In this document: positions 1-8,541 of the stretch, in pieces
Layout of the letters: every line of letters begins with the position of its first letter
Numbering within the stretch: the stretch's first letter is position 1
NCBI RefSeq assembly: GCF_016599855.1
Contig: NZ_CP067041.1
Location: forward strand, 5,704,001-5,768,000
Length of the DNA stretch: 64,000 nt
Direction: 5' to 3'
DNA from: Bradyrhizobium diazoefficiens
Lineage (GTDB): Bacteria; Pseudomonadota; Alphaproteobacteria; Rhizobiales; Xanthobacteraceae
Notes under the pieces: model-generated
What the model was told of the DNA's origin: nothing
The model's input: the letters and a program-made list of their open reading frames with translations, nothing else
The model's database searches: none
Position numbers and translations under genes: made by a program

Positions 1-60
1 CGGATGCCGGACGGCGCCGCCCGATTGATCTTCGGAATTCTCTGACCGGGAGTACGCGCA

Positions 61-864
61 ATGGACGCCAAGACGCAGCAGCAATACGCCGAAATTTTTC
101 ACGGTCTTCACAGGACGTCAGATCCGCTTGTCCTGTTCAACGCCTGGGATGCCGCCACCGCCAAAGCGGTCGCGAAGACATCCCCGGCGATCGCGACTAG
201 CAGCGGCGCCGTCGCCGCCGCGCTTGGATATGCGGACGGAGAAAATGTCCCGCTCGAGATGGTGGCAGGCCTGGTGTCGCGGATCACCGCGTCTGTGTCG
301 GTTCCGGTCTCGATCGATCTGGAGGCAGGCTATGGCGACACACCGGACGCCGCCTCGGCGGCGGCCGCCAAGATTCTGCAAGCCGGCGCGGTCGGGATCA
401 ACATCGAGGACGGACTAGCCGGAAGAAAGCGGCAGCTCGTCAGTCCCGAACAGCACGCAGCGAAGATCAAGGCGGTGCGGGACGCCGCGCGACAAGCCGG
501 CATTCGTCTGTTCATCAATGCGAGAATCGATCCGTTCCTGCTGAAATTCGGATCGCAGGATGAGTGCCTGAATGAAGCGGCGAGGCGTGCGAGGGTCTAT
601 GCCGACGCCGGCGCCGATGGAATATTTGTCCCCGGCCTCACCGACCTCGCGCTCATCGAGAGGTTTGTTCAACTCACACCGCTGCCGGTGAATATCATGG
701 TGACGCAGGGCGTTCCCGCAATCCCGGATCTCGCCCGCGTCGGCGTCCGGCGGGTAAGCCTCGGACCGTGGCCGATGATGGCAGCGATGCGTGTGATTGG
801 ACAGGCCGCCGCGGAGGTCGCCACCAGCAAGCAATACGGCGCGTTTCTGCAACCGGATGCCTGA
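61..864 (+). CDS. PEP mutase / isocitrate lyase superfamily protein
   Basis: 267-aa single-domain protein of the phosphoenolpyruvate mutase/isocitrate lyase family (TIM barrel, Mg-dependent C-C or P-C bond enzymes such as 2-methylisocitrate lyase or oxaloacetate decarboxylase). Visible family hallmarks are the N-terminal LFNAWDAATAKAV strand, the metal-site segment SIDLEAGYGD near residue 85, and NIEDG near 115. The cysteine of the true lyases (KKCGH motif) is not apparent; the equivalent loop reads GLAGRKRQL, so it is more like the uncharacterised PEP-mutase-like group than a true isocitrate lyase. The ATG at 61 follows a GGGAG ribosome site. It stands alone; the substrate cannot be told from context. 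Confidence 0.85.
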   Translation: MDAKTQQQYAEIFHGLHRTSDPLVLFNAWDAATAKAVAKTSPAIATSSGAVAAALGYADGENVPLEMVAGLVSRITASVSVPVSIDLEAGYGDTPDAASAAAAKILQAGAVGINIEDGLAGRKRQLVSPEQHAAKIKAVRDAARQAGIRLFINARIDPFLLKFGSQDECLNEAARRARVYADAGADGIFVPGLTDLALIERFVQLTPLPVNIMVTQGVPAIPDLARVGVRRVSLGPWPMMAAMRVIGQAAAEVATSKQYGAFLQPDA

Positions 865-888
865 GCCCCCAGCTCGGGCCGTCGCGCC

Positions 889-1042
889 CTAAGCCGAGCG
901 CTTGACCGCGATTGCATCGACGGGCGCGAGTCGCCCCGGCATCGCCCTCGCCTGCTCGGCGCAATGCTCGATCAGCCAGTGCTCGAAGGCGACCGGCGGA
1001 AGCGCGGGCGCGTAGAGAAAGCCTTGAACGACGTCGCAGCCG
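889..1042 (-). pseudogene. 3'-terminal fragment of a GGDEF/EAL gene
   Basis: This 153-bp stretch matches the last ~50 codons plus stop of the intact diguanylate cyclase/phosphodiesterase gene at 4407-6986 (its bases 4408-4560), ungapped, with 11 differences that I counted. Eight of these fall at third codon positions and three change an amino acid (L to P, R to H, I to V), so the copy diverged while still coding. The homology starts at the stop codon and ends abruptly near 1042. There is no start or catalytic region, so it is a dead remnant. It and the intact gene bracket the three substrate-binding protein genes. Confidence 0.85.
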
Positions 1043-1149
1043 GGGGCGTGCCCTCTCCGTCATTTCGGTTTTTGACCCGGAGCGGACGTCCGTAGCCTTT
1101 CCTGCCTCCCATGACGGATGCTAAGACATCACCAGACTCGGGGGCTGAT

Positions 1150-2157
1150 ATGGAACGCCGGACATTTCTCGGGATTGCGGCAGCCGGGGCTGCCTGGCCT
1201 CTGGTGGCAGCGCGCGCGCAGCAGAATGTGGCGACCGCAAAGATCAACAGGGTTGGAGTCCTCTGGCACGCCAGCACTGCGGATGAAGAGAAGGTCTATC
1301 TGGATGTCCTCACGAAGGCGTTCAACGACCTCGGCTATGTCGAAGGCAAGAACATCGAGTTTCTCCATCGATTCCCCGCCGAACAGCCGGAACGGTTTCG
1401 CACGCTTGCACGCGAGCTAGCCGCGGACAAAGTCGACGCAATCGTCGCGGTGACTGCGTTGGGCGCAAAAGAGGCCAAGCAGGCCACAAGCACCATTCCG
1501 ATCGTGTTTGTCATTGTATCCGATCCGGTCGGTGGCGGTCTTGTCGAGAGTCTTGCGCGACCTGGAGGCAATGCCACGGGTCTCTCACTCATGTCGATCG
1601 ACCTCAGCGGGAAACGTCTGGCGTTGTTGAAGGAGGCGGTTCCGCACCTGTCGCGTGTAGCACTCCTGGTGGATAAGACCGATCAGTTCGCGCAGCGCGC
1701 GGTCAAGGCCAATCAGGCTGCGGCCGAAGTGCTTGGAATTTCGTTGTGGCCCGCGGAGGTATCGGCGCCCGATGACATCGAGCCTGTATTCTCCAAGATT
1801 GCTCGAGGCCGCGCCGACGGCGTCATCCTGGGAGCCGGATCGATGCTATTCAATGAGCGGGCGCGTATTGGTTCATCGGCTCTGGCACATAGGCTGCCGA
1901 CGCTGTCGTACATCGCAGAGATGGTCCCGCACGGTCTTCTGCTGTCGTACGGACAGGATTTCCCCGATTTTTTCCGCCGCGCAGCGGCCGAAATTGACAA
2001 GATACTGAGAGGCGCGAAGCCTGCCGATATCCCGGTCGAACAGCCCACGCGCTTCAAGTTGGTCCTGAACATGAAGACCGCCAAGGCCCTCGGCCTCGCC
2101 GCGCCGCCCTCACTGCTGGCGACTGCCGACGAGGTGATTGAACAGGGAGCACCATAG
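1150..2157 (+). CDS. ABC-type substrate-binding protein (PF04392 family), copy 1
   Basis: 335-aa periplasmic binding protein of the ABC_sub_bind family. I start it at the ATG at 1150 because the residues that follow, MERRTFLGIAAAG, form a twin-arginine signal ending near ARAQQ; an upstream ATG at 1111 would bury the signal. The mature part shows family landmarks: GYVEGKNI, a TIPIVFVIVSDPVGGGLV segment, LARPGGNATG, and the C-terminal motif ADEVIE. It is the first of three tandem paralogues. No permease or ATPase gene is adjacent, so the partner transporter, if any, lies elsewhere. The ligand is unknown. Confidence 0.88.
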   Translation: MERRTFLGIAAAGAAWPLVAARAQQNVATAKINRVGVLWHASTADEEKVYLDVLTKAFNDLGYVEGKNIEFLHRFPAEQPERFRTLARELAADKVDAIVAVTALGAKEAKQATSTIPIVFVIVSDPVGGGLVESLARPGGNATGLSLMSIDLSGKRLALLKEAVPHLSRVALLVDKTDQFAQRAVKANQAAAEVLGISLWPAEVSAPDDIEPVFSKIARGRADGVILGAGSMLFNERARIGSSALAHRLPTLSYIAEMVPHGLLLSYGQDFPDFFRRAAAEIDKILRGAKPADIPVEQPTRFKLVLNMKTAKALGLAAPPSLLATADEVIEQGAP

Positions 2158-2218
2158 TTGCCCCCGCACCGCCGCTGCGATAGGCATTTCGCGAGGCCTT
2201 TCTTTCAGCGGGGTTAAC

Positions 2219-3196
2219 ATGAGACGACGCGATTTCATGACCGGCCTTGGCGCCGCAGCGTTGCCTTTGCCAGTGTGCGCTCAATCGAAGAACGATCATA
2301 TCGCTCGCATCGCCTACCTGGGTGTCGGGAGCAAGAGCGCCTTCAATCCCCGGCAGATCGAAGCGTTCGAACAAGGTCTGCGCGAGAACGGCCTCGTAGA
2401 GGGCAGAACGATCGAGGTTGAATATCTGTGGGGCGAAGGCGATCCAAACCGCATCAAAGAACTGGCGGCAGTGCTCGGACGGCGCGATGTCGATGTCATC
2501 GTCACTGCCGGCTCGCAGGCGACACTGGCGCTCATGGCCACTGGAACCAAAACGCCCATCGTATTTGCAATCATCAGCGATCCGATTGCGACGGGAGTTG
2601 TCAAGAGCCTCAGCCGACCCGGCGGCAATGTCACCGGTTTGGCGATGTCTGGCACGGATCTCGAAGCCAAACGCGTGGAAGTGCTGAAGGAGGCCGTACC
2701 GGCAGCGAAAAGGATCATGGTCCTGCATGACCCGAAGGTCGGGCAGTCGGGGATAGCTGAAGTACAGGCGACGGCGCGTGCGCTCAAGCTTGAGCCACTG
2801 ACTATACAGGCGGCCGATCCCAGTGAATTTGACGGTGCGTTCGCCCACGCAATGGAACAGGGCGCGGATGCGCTTGTCGCGATGGCATCTCCGTTCCTGA
2901 ACTTTAATCGCAAGCGACTGATCGAGTTGGCGGGACGCTATCGATTGGCATCGATTTGGTATGGTGCTGCCTTCGTCAGAGAGGGAGGGCTGCTATCGTA
3001 TGGTCCGAGCTTTCCAGACATGTACCGCCGATCGGCCGGTTACGTTGCAAAAATCATCGGAGGCGCGAAGCCCGCCGACATCCCGGTCGAACAACCTGTT
3101 AAGTTTGAGATGGTCATCAATCTGAAGACCGCAAAGGCGCTCGGGCTCGAAATTCCAGCGGTGCTGATCGCGCGCGCCGACGAGGTGATCGAATAG
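2219..3196 (+). CDS. ABC-type substrate-binding protein (PF04392 family), copy 2
   Basis: 325-aa paralogue of its two neighbours. The start at 2219 gives MRRRDFMTGLGAAAL, a Tat-type signal cleaved near VCAQ; an earlier start at 2138 would overlap the preceding gene and mask the signal. Shared landmarks are a TPIVFAIISDPIATGVVKSL segment, LSRPGGNVTG, the GGAKPADIPVEQP segment, and a terminal ADEVIE. The C-terminal motif KFEMVINLKTAKALGL is nearly the same in copy 1 (KLVLNMKTAKALGL), indicating local tandem duplication. About 60 bp separate it from copy 1, so the genes are probably co-transcribed. Ligand unknown. Confidence 0.88.
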   Translation: MRRRDFMTGLGAAALPLPVCAQSKNDHIARIAYLGVGSKSAFNPRQIEAFEQGLRENGLVEGRTIEVEYLWGEGDPNRIKELAAVLGRRDVDVIVTAGSQATLALMATGTKTPIVFAIISDPIATGVVKSLSRPGGNVTGLAMSGTDLEAKRVEVLKEAVPAAKRIMVLHDPKVGQSGIAEVQATARALKLEPLTIQAADPSEFDGAFAHAMEQGADALVAMASPFLNFNRKRLIELAGRYRLASIWYGAAFVREGGLLSYGPSFPDMYRRSAGYVAKIIGGAKPADIPVEQPVKFEMVINLKTAKALGLEIPAVLIARADEVIE

Positions 3197-3401
3197 CAGG
3201 CCATGCCGGCAAATCGCTGCGAGCGAAGCCCGGACGGGTCCTGAATTGCCGGCTCGTCAGCACAAATCGGAAGTTGCTGGCCGATTTTCCGAGGACTGAG
3301 TTTTGCCCGAAGAGGCCTTGAGCCAAGTCTCCTGGTGCCGCGCCTTGCCGGACGGAAATGAACAGATACTATCGATGGGGTCGATCCTTGGAGCGGTGGA
3401 T

Positions 3402-4382
3402 ATGAGGCGTCGCGACTTCATGCTGACGGCCGGTGCGGCTGCACTTTGGCCGGGCATCGCGCGAGCACAACAGGCTGCACCAGTGCCAGTGCTCGGCGTT
3501 CTCGGCAGCGGGAGCGCGGAGGGGTGGGCACCGCTTACGGCTGCGTTTCGCCGCGGTCTCGGCGAGATCGGCTATGTCGAGGGCCAGAACCTGACGATGG
3601 AATACCGCTGGGCCGAAGGTCGGTACGATCGCCTGCCCGCATTGGCTGCCGATTTGGTCAAGCACCGGCCATCCGCGATCGCCGCCTTCACGACGCCGGC
3701 GGCGCTCGCCGCAAAGAAGACGACCGCGGCAATCCCCATCGTTTTCACCACCATCGGCGATCCCGTGCAGATAGGCCTGGTGTCCAGTCTCGGCCGGCCG
3801 GCCGGAAACGTCACCGGCGTGACCTCCTTGAATGTGGAGGTCGGACCGAAGCGCCTGGAGCTGATGCACGAACTCCTGCCGGCGTCGAAAGCCATTGCGC
3901 TGTTGCTGAACCCGAACAGTCCCACCACGGAAAGGCAATCGAAAGAGATGCAGGCCGCCGCGGATGCACTCGGCCTGCAGCTCCATGTCCTGCATGCGAG
4001 CACCGAGGACGATTTTGATGCGGTCTTCGCTCGCGCAGGCCAATTGCAATCCGGTGGATTGGTGATCGGCGGAGATATCCTGTTCACGGGGAACAGCAAC
4101 AGGCTCGCGGCGATGGCGTTGGGGCATTCACTTCCTGCCATTTTTCAGGGCGGTACCTTCGCCGCGGCCGGCGGTATTATGGACTATGGCGGCGACTTCG
4201 CAGAGGCAAACCGCCTTGCCGGCGTCTACATGGGCCGCATCTTGAAAGGCGAAAATCCCGCCGGCTTGCCGGTGCAGCAGGCGACCAAAGTCCGGCTGAT
4301 CGTCAACCTGAAGACGGCAGCGGCGATCGGCATCGATGTGCCGCTCTCGCTGATCGCGCGGGCCGATGAGGTGATCGAATGA
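3402..4382 (+). CDS. ABC-type substrate-binding protein (PF04392 family), copy 3
   Basis: 326-aa third tandem paralogue. The ATG at 3402 begins MRRRDFMLTAGAAAL, a Tat-type signal with cleavage near ARAQQ. Family landmarks are GYVEGQNLTMEYRWAEG, IPIVFTTIGDPVQIGLV, LGRPAGNVTGVT and the terminal ADEVIE. It is separated from copy 2 by about 205 bp, where I see no gene, so it may have its own promoter. It ends 25 bp before the convergent stop of the GGDEF/EAL gene, where the remnant homology also begins. Orphan binding protein with no visible permease or ATPase. Confidence 0.88.
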   Translation: MRRRDFMLTAGAAALWPGIARAQQAAPVPVLGVLGSGSAEGWAPLTAAFRRGLGEIGYVEGQNLTMEYRWAEGRYDRLPALAADLVKHRPSAIAAFTTPAALAAKKTTAAIPIVFTTIGDPVQIGLVSSLGRPAGNVTGVTSLNVEVGPKRLELMHELLPASKAIALLLNPNSPTTERQSKEMQAAADALGLQLHVLHASTEDDFDAVFARAGQLQSGGLVIGGDILFTGNSNRLAAMALGHSLPAIFQGGTFAAAGGIMDYGGDFAEANRLAGVYMGRILKGENPAGLPVQQATKVRLIVNLKTAAAIGIDVPLSLIARADEVIE

Positions 4383-4406
4383 AGCTGCTCACTTGCGGAA
4401 TCGGCG

Positions 4407-6986
4407 TTAAGCCGAGCGCTTCACCGCGATTGCGTCGACGGGCGCGAGCCGCCCCAGCATTGCCCTCGCCTGCTCGGCGCAGTGCTCGATCAGCCAGCGC
4501 TCGAAGGCGACCGGCGGAAGCGCAGGCGCGTAGAGGAAGCCTTGGACGATGTCGCAGCCGAGCTCGGCCAGCGTCCTGCGTTGTCCCTCGGTTTCGACGC
4601 CTTCGGCGACGACGGTCATGCCGAGGCCCTGGCCGACGCGCACCACCGCGGTGGCGATTGCGAGCGCGCCTGCGTCACGCTCGATGTCGCGCATGAAGCT
4701 GCGGTCGATCTTCAATTCGCGGATCGGCAGATGAGCAAGCCGGCTGAGGCTCGAATAGCCGGTGCCGAAATCGTCGACCGAGAGCCCGACGCCGAGCTTG
4801 CGGATCGCATGCATGGTCTCCAGCGCCGTTGCGCCGTCCTGCATGAAGGTGCCTTCGGTGATCTCCAGCATCAGCGCGTCCGGCGGCAGTGCGTGTTCGG
4901 CGAGGATATCTTTGAGTCGCGCGGCCAGAGTGACGTTGCGGAAATTGAGCGGCGACAGATTCACCGAGACGGAGGGGATATTGACGCCCGCGCGGCGCCA
5001 GCTCGCCATCTGTCGGCAGGCTTCGCGCACCGACCACAGGCCGATCTGCTCGATCAGGCCGCATTCCTCGGCGAGCGGAATGAATTTTGCCGGCGAGACG
5101 TCGCCGAGCGCGGCATCGTGCCAGCGCGCCAGCGCCTCGATGCCGTGGACGGCACCGTCACAACTGCGGATCTGCGGCTGATAGCTGAGCGTGAGCGCGT
5201 CCTCGGCGATGGCGCGGCGCAGCGCCGCGATCAGCGTCAGCCGCTGCTCGGCGAGCCCGTTCATCTCGACGCTGAACATGCGATGGGTCGAGCGGCCCGC
5301 CTGCTTGGCCATGTACATGGCGGCATCGGCCTGCTGCATCAGCGTGTCGATGTCGGTGGCGTGGTCGGGATAGAGGCTGATGCCGATGCTGGCCGACATC
5401 GGCATCAGCTTCGATCCGAGCCGCAAGGGCGCGGCCAGCCCTTGGGTGATGCCGGCCGCAATGCGCTCGGCGCTTTCGGCATTGCGGTGCGGCAGCAGGA
5501 TGACGAATTCGTCGCCGCCGAGCCGGCCCAGCATGTCTTCGGGCCCGATCTGCTCGCGCAGGCGCTGCGCCAGCTGGATCAGGAGCTCATCGCCGGCGGC
5601 GTGACCCAGCGTGTCGTTGACGTCCTTGAAATGGTCGACGTCGAGAAAGGCCAGCGCGACATGGCCGCCGGTCGGACAGGCGTCGATCGCGGTCGTGATC
5701 AAATGCCGCAACTGCGCGCGGTTGGGCAGGCCGGTGAGGATGTCGTGATAGGCGAGCCGAGCGATCTCGGCGCGCGCCTCCTTGCGCTCGATCGCGAAGG
5801 CACCGAGGTCGACGCAGGCCTCGACAATGCGCCTGTGCCAGTTGCTCGGCGCGCGCGGCTCGCGGAAATAGAAGGCGAAGGTGGCAATGACCCGGCCGTC
5901 CTTGGCCTTGATCGGCGTCGACCAGCAGGCACGCAAGCCGACTTCGAGCGGCCGTGTCTTGTAGGGCTGCCAGCGCGGATCGGTGTCGATATCTTCGGCC
6001 AGGACCGGCTCGCCGTAGAAGGCAGCGGTACCGCACGAACCCACATCGGGACCGATCGCTATGCCGTCCAGCGCGCGGGAATAGTCGTCCGGCAGGCTTG
6101 GCCCACCGAGCGGATGGACCAACCCGGCGGAATCAACATGCAACAGCGAGCAAACGACATCGGGCGCGATCTCCTCGACACGGCGGCACAGCCGGTCGGC
6201 GATCTCGGTGATCGGCACCTCGTCGGCAAGCGCGCTCATGATGAGCTGCTGGAGCGAGCGCAGCTGCTTGGTCTCGGTGATGTCCTCGATCAGCGCGAAG
6301 ATGTGCCTGACCCGGCCCTTGGTGTCGCGGAAGGCGTTGATCCGGGCGCACACCCAGATCTCTTCGCCGTTCTTGTCGTAGACGAGCGTTTCGACTTCGC
6401 CGCGGCGACCGCCGTCGAGAAGGCGCTTGACCAGCTTTGCAATCGCAGTGCGATTTGTGTGGCAACCGGCGATAAGGTCGCCGGCGCGCCGCCCCTCGGC
6501 TTCCTCGCTGGTGTACCCGAACAGCGTGGTAAAGGACGAATTGACGTAGACGATGTTCTGTTCGACATCGGTGATGATCACCGCACGGTTGGTCTGATCC
6601 GCAACGGTGTCGAGCAATCCGATCCTGGCGCGACGCTCGGCCTCGGCGGTGACGTCGCGCGCGAACACGATGTGATGGGTCGCGCCGTCAACCGCCGCGG
6701 ACGAGAGCGCAATCTGTGCCTTGATCCGGCTGCCGTCGCGCCGCACCAGGCTGATCTCGTCGCGAAAGTCCGCGACCGGATCGGCTTGAAGGCATTTGAC
6801 GGTGAGAATTGCGGCGTCGCGGCCGAGTACGTCCGCGCGCGCGAGCTTCCACACCCGCTCCGCGCCGGCGTTGAAATGGGTGATGCGATGTGCGCCGTCG
6901 ACAATGACGATGCCGTCGTCGGCGCATTCGAGCGCCGCGCGCAGCACGTCCGGCATTTCTGTCACTGGGGCGTCGGAGGCAGACAT
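4407..6986 (-). CDS. PAS-PAS-GAF-GGDEF-EAL cyclic-di-GMP turnover protein
   Basis: About 859 aa, cytoplasmic, with no transmembrane segment. In order: two PAS domains (roughly 10-230), a GAF domain (roughly 255-400), a GGDEF diguanylate cyclase domain with GGDEF intact near 489, and an EAL phosphodiesterase domain with EALARW near 615, DDFGTGYSSL, KIDR and VAEGVE. Both catalytic centres look complete. The inhibitory RxxD I-site upstream of GGDEF reads GPED, so product inhibition is probably lost. I chose the ATG at 6986 (MSASDAP), just before the first PAS; 7004 is possible. It makes and/or degrades c-di-GMP in response to ligands or redox signals sensed by PAS/GAF. Its 3' end is duplicated at 889-1042. 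Confidence 0.9.
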   Translation of the reverse strand: MSASDAPVTEMPDVLRAALECADDGIVIVDGAHRITHFNAGAERVWKLARADVLGRDAAILTVKCLQADPVADFRDEISLVRRDGSRIKAQIALSSAAVDGATHHIVFARDVTAEAERRARIGLLDTVADQTNRAVIITDVEQNIVYVNSSFTTLFGYTSEEAEGRRAGDLIAGCHTNRTAIAKLVKRLLDGGRRGEVETLVYDKNGEEIWVCARINAFRDTKGRVRHIFALIEDITETKQLRSLQQLIMSALADEVPITEIADRLCRRVEEIAPDVVCSLLHVDSAGLVHPLGGPSLPDDYSRALDGIAIGPDVGSCGTAAFYGEPVLAEDIDTDPRWQPYKTRPLEVGLRACWSTPIKAKDGRVIATFAFYFREPRAPSNWHRRIVEACVDLGAFAIERKEARAEIARLAYHDILTGLPNRAQLRHLITTAIDACPTGGHVALAFLDVDHFKDVNDTLGHAAGDELLIQLAQRLREQIGPEDMLGRLGGDEFVILLPHRNAESAERIAAGITQGLAAPLRLGSKLMPMSASIGISLYPDHATDIDTLMQQADAAMYMAKQAGRSTHRMFSVEMNGLAEQRLTLIAALRRAIAEDALTLSYQPQIRSCDGAVHGIEALARWHDAALGDVSPAKFIPLAEECGLIEQIGLWSVREACRQMASWRRAGVNIPSVSVNLSPLNFRNVTLAARLKDILAEHALPPDALMLEITEGTFMQDGATALETMHAIRKLGVGLSVDDFGTGYSSLSRLAHLPIRELKIDRSFMRDIERDAGALAIATAVVRVGQGLGMTVVAEGVETEGQRRTLAELGCDIVQGFLYAPALPPVAFERWLIEHCAEQARAMLGRLAPVDAIAVKRSA

Positions 6987-7141
6987 CGTTGGACCCGGCA
7001 GCATCGAAGATACGGCAAGCGGCCCCAAGCTAAAGCTTCGATGGTGTCCAAGACCTTTTTGCGACCGGCTCGCGTTCCGCCAAGCCGCGACATGCTTAAC
7101 ATTCCGCGAAGAAAGTGGAGGTAATACGGTGCAGAAGGAAC

Positions 7142-8437
7142 CTATTTCACAGCGGCTTCAGCCTTGTGCAGCCGGCCGGCCACGGCGCGGACCTTGCTCG
7201 GCGAGGCCTGCCAGACCGACAGCGCCGAGATGAGGCTTACGATGATGGCGATGGCAAAGGCGAGCGTGTAATCGCCGGCGCGATCATAGAGCAGGCCTGT
7301 CACCCAAGGGCCGGCCGCCCCGCCCGCCAGCGCCGCGAGCATGATCATGCCGAAGATGCTGCCCTGGTGGCGGCCCTGGAAAATCTCGAACACCACTGCG
7401 CCCATGATCGAAGTGAGGCCATAGCCGAGCGCCCCTTGCGTCAACACCATCAGCCAGACCAGCCAGAACGCGGGCTGGTACTTCAGCGCGATCAGCGCCG
7501 CAAAGCAGATCGCAAAGCCGGCGCAGCTGATCGCCCAGACCCATTCCCGCCCGATCCGGTCGGAGATATGACCGAGGAAAATCTGCCCGGGAATGCCGAG
7601 CATGCTGACGGCACCGAGTGCCCACACCGCGACACTCGGGCCGAAGCCGATGTCGAGCAGGAATTTGGTCTGGTGCACCTGCACCGCGTACCAGATGTAC
7701 AGGCCGCAGAAATAGCCGAGCGCGATCCACCAGAAGCGCGCGGTCGCAACCGCCCGCCTCAGCGTCCAGTCGGTGGCGGCCCAGACGGGATCGACGATGT
7801 TGGAGACCGGCTTCGCCGTGCCCGCGGCCGGCGCAGCATCGCCGTCCGGCTGGAGGCCGATGTCTTCGGGGCGCTTGTGCAGGAGCAGGTTGATCGGCGC
7901 GAGCACGATCAGGATCATCAGGCCCATCGCGGTGCAGGCAGTGCGCCAGCCGGTCTGCTCGATCATGTGCTGCACCCATGGCAGCAGCGTCATCGAACCG
8001 ATGCCGACGCCGGCAAAGGCAATGCCGATGGCAAAGCCGCGCTTGCGGATGAACCAGTTCGGCAGGAACAGCGACTGGCCGGAATAGCCGAGACACACCG
8101 AGCCGGCACCGACCATGACACCGATCGTCAGATAGAGATGCCAGGGCTGGCTGGTGAGTGGCGCGAGCAGCAGCCCGCCGGCCATCAGCGCGACGCCGAG
8201 CTCCATCACCGCCCGCGGCCCCGCGCGATCCATCAGCCGGCCGATCAACGGGCTGGCCACGCCCGAGGCGACGAAGCCGAAGGAGAAGGCACCCGCGGTG
8301 ACGCCGCGCTCCCAGCCGAATTCGGAGAGGATCGGCGGAAAGAACAGCGAAAAGGAGGTGCGCGCGTTGACGCCGATGGCCATGGTGACAAACGTCACCG
8401 CAACCACGACCCAGCCGTAGAAGAACGGAAGCCGCAT
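7142..8437 (-). CDS. MFS transporter (oxalate/formate or monocarboxylate-like)
   Basis: About 431 aa with twelve predicted membrane helices, beginning MRLPFFYGWVVVAVTF, typical of the MFS subgroup that includes monocarboxylate and oxalate/formate antiporters. A conserved loop LIGRLMDRAGPR lies between helices 2 and 3, and a second GHISDRIGREW follows helix 8. I prefer the ATG at 8437: the 22 extra codons up to 8503 use atypical codons, and an AGGGAT site lies within them. It is the last gene of a minus-strand run with the TRAP genes and a broken dehydrogenase, which suggests uptake of a small organic acid. Substrate unproven. Confidence 0.85.
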   Translation of the reverse strand: MRLPFFYGWVVVAVTFVTMAIGVNARTSFSLFFPPILSEFGWERGVTAGAFSFGFVASGVASPLIGRLMDRAGPRAVMELGVALMAGGLLLAPLTSQPWHLYLTIGVMVGAGSVCLGYSGQSLFLPNWFIRKRGFAIGIAFAGVGIGSMTLLPWVQHMIEQTGWRTACTAMGLMILIVLAPINLLLHKRPEDIGLQPDGDAAPAAGTAKPVSNIVDPVWAATDWTLRRAVATARFWWIALGYFCGLYIWYAVQVHQTKFLLDIGFGPSVAVWALGAVSMLGIPGQIFLGHISDRIGREWVWAISCAGFAICFAALIALKYQPAFWLVWLMVLTQGALGYGLTSIMGAVVFEIFQGRHQGSIFGMIMLAALAGGAAGPWVTGLLYDRAGDYTLAFAIAIIVSLISALSVWQASPSKVRAVAGRLHKAEAAVK

Positions 8438-8541
8438 TTTCTGTGTTTCATCCCTGGACGGTTCTTCGGACCATCCGGGGGCGCCGGGGTCAAGCGATTT
8501 CATGAATACCGCTCGATTTGCGAATGCGCTTCGGCCTTATG

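Noticed and set aside
1..45. Possible C-terminus of a gene cut by the left edge (RMPDGAARLIFGIL then stop)
   Set aside because: Only 14 codons are visible, with nothing to identify the protein or prove that the frame is read.
4482..7124. 880-codon open frame on the plus strand opposite the GGDEF/EAL gene
   Set aside because: It is an antisense shadow of a high-GC gene: no conserved motif, and composition follows the true gene. The minus-strand frame has complete PAS, GAF, GGDEF and EAL motifs.
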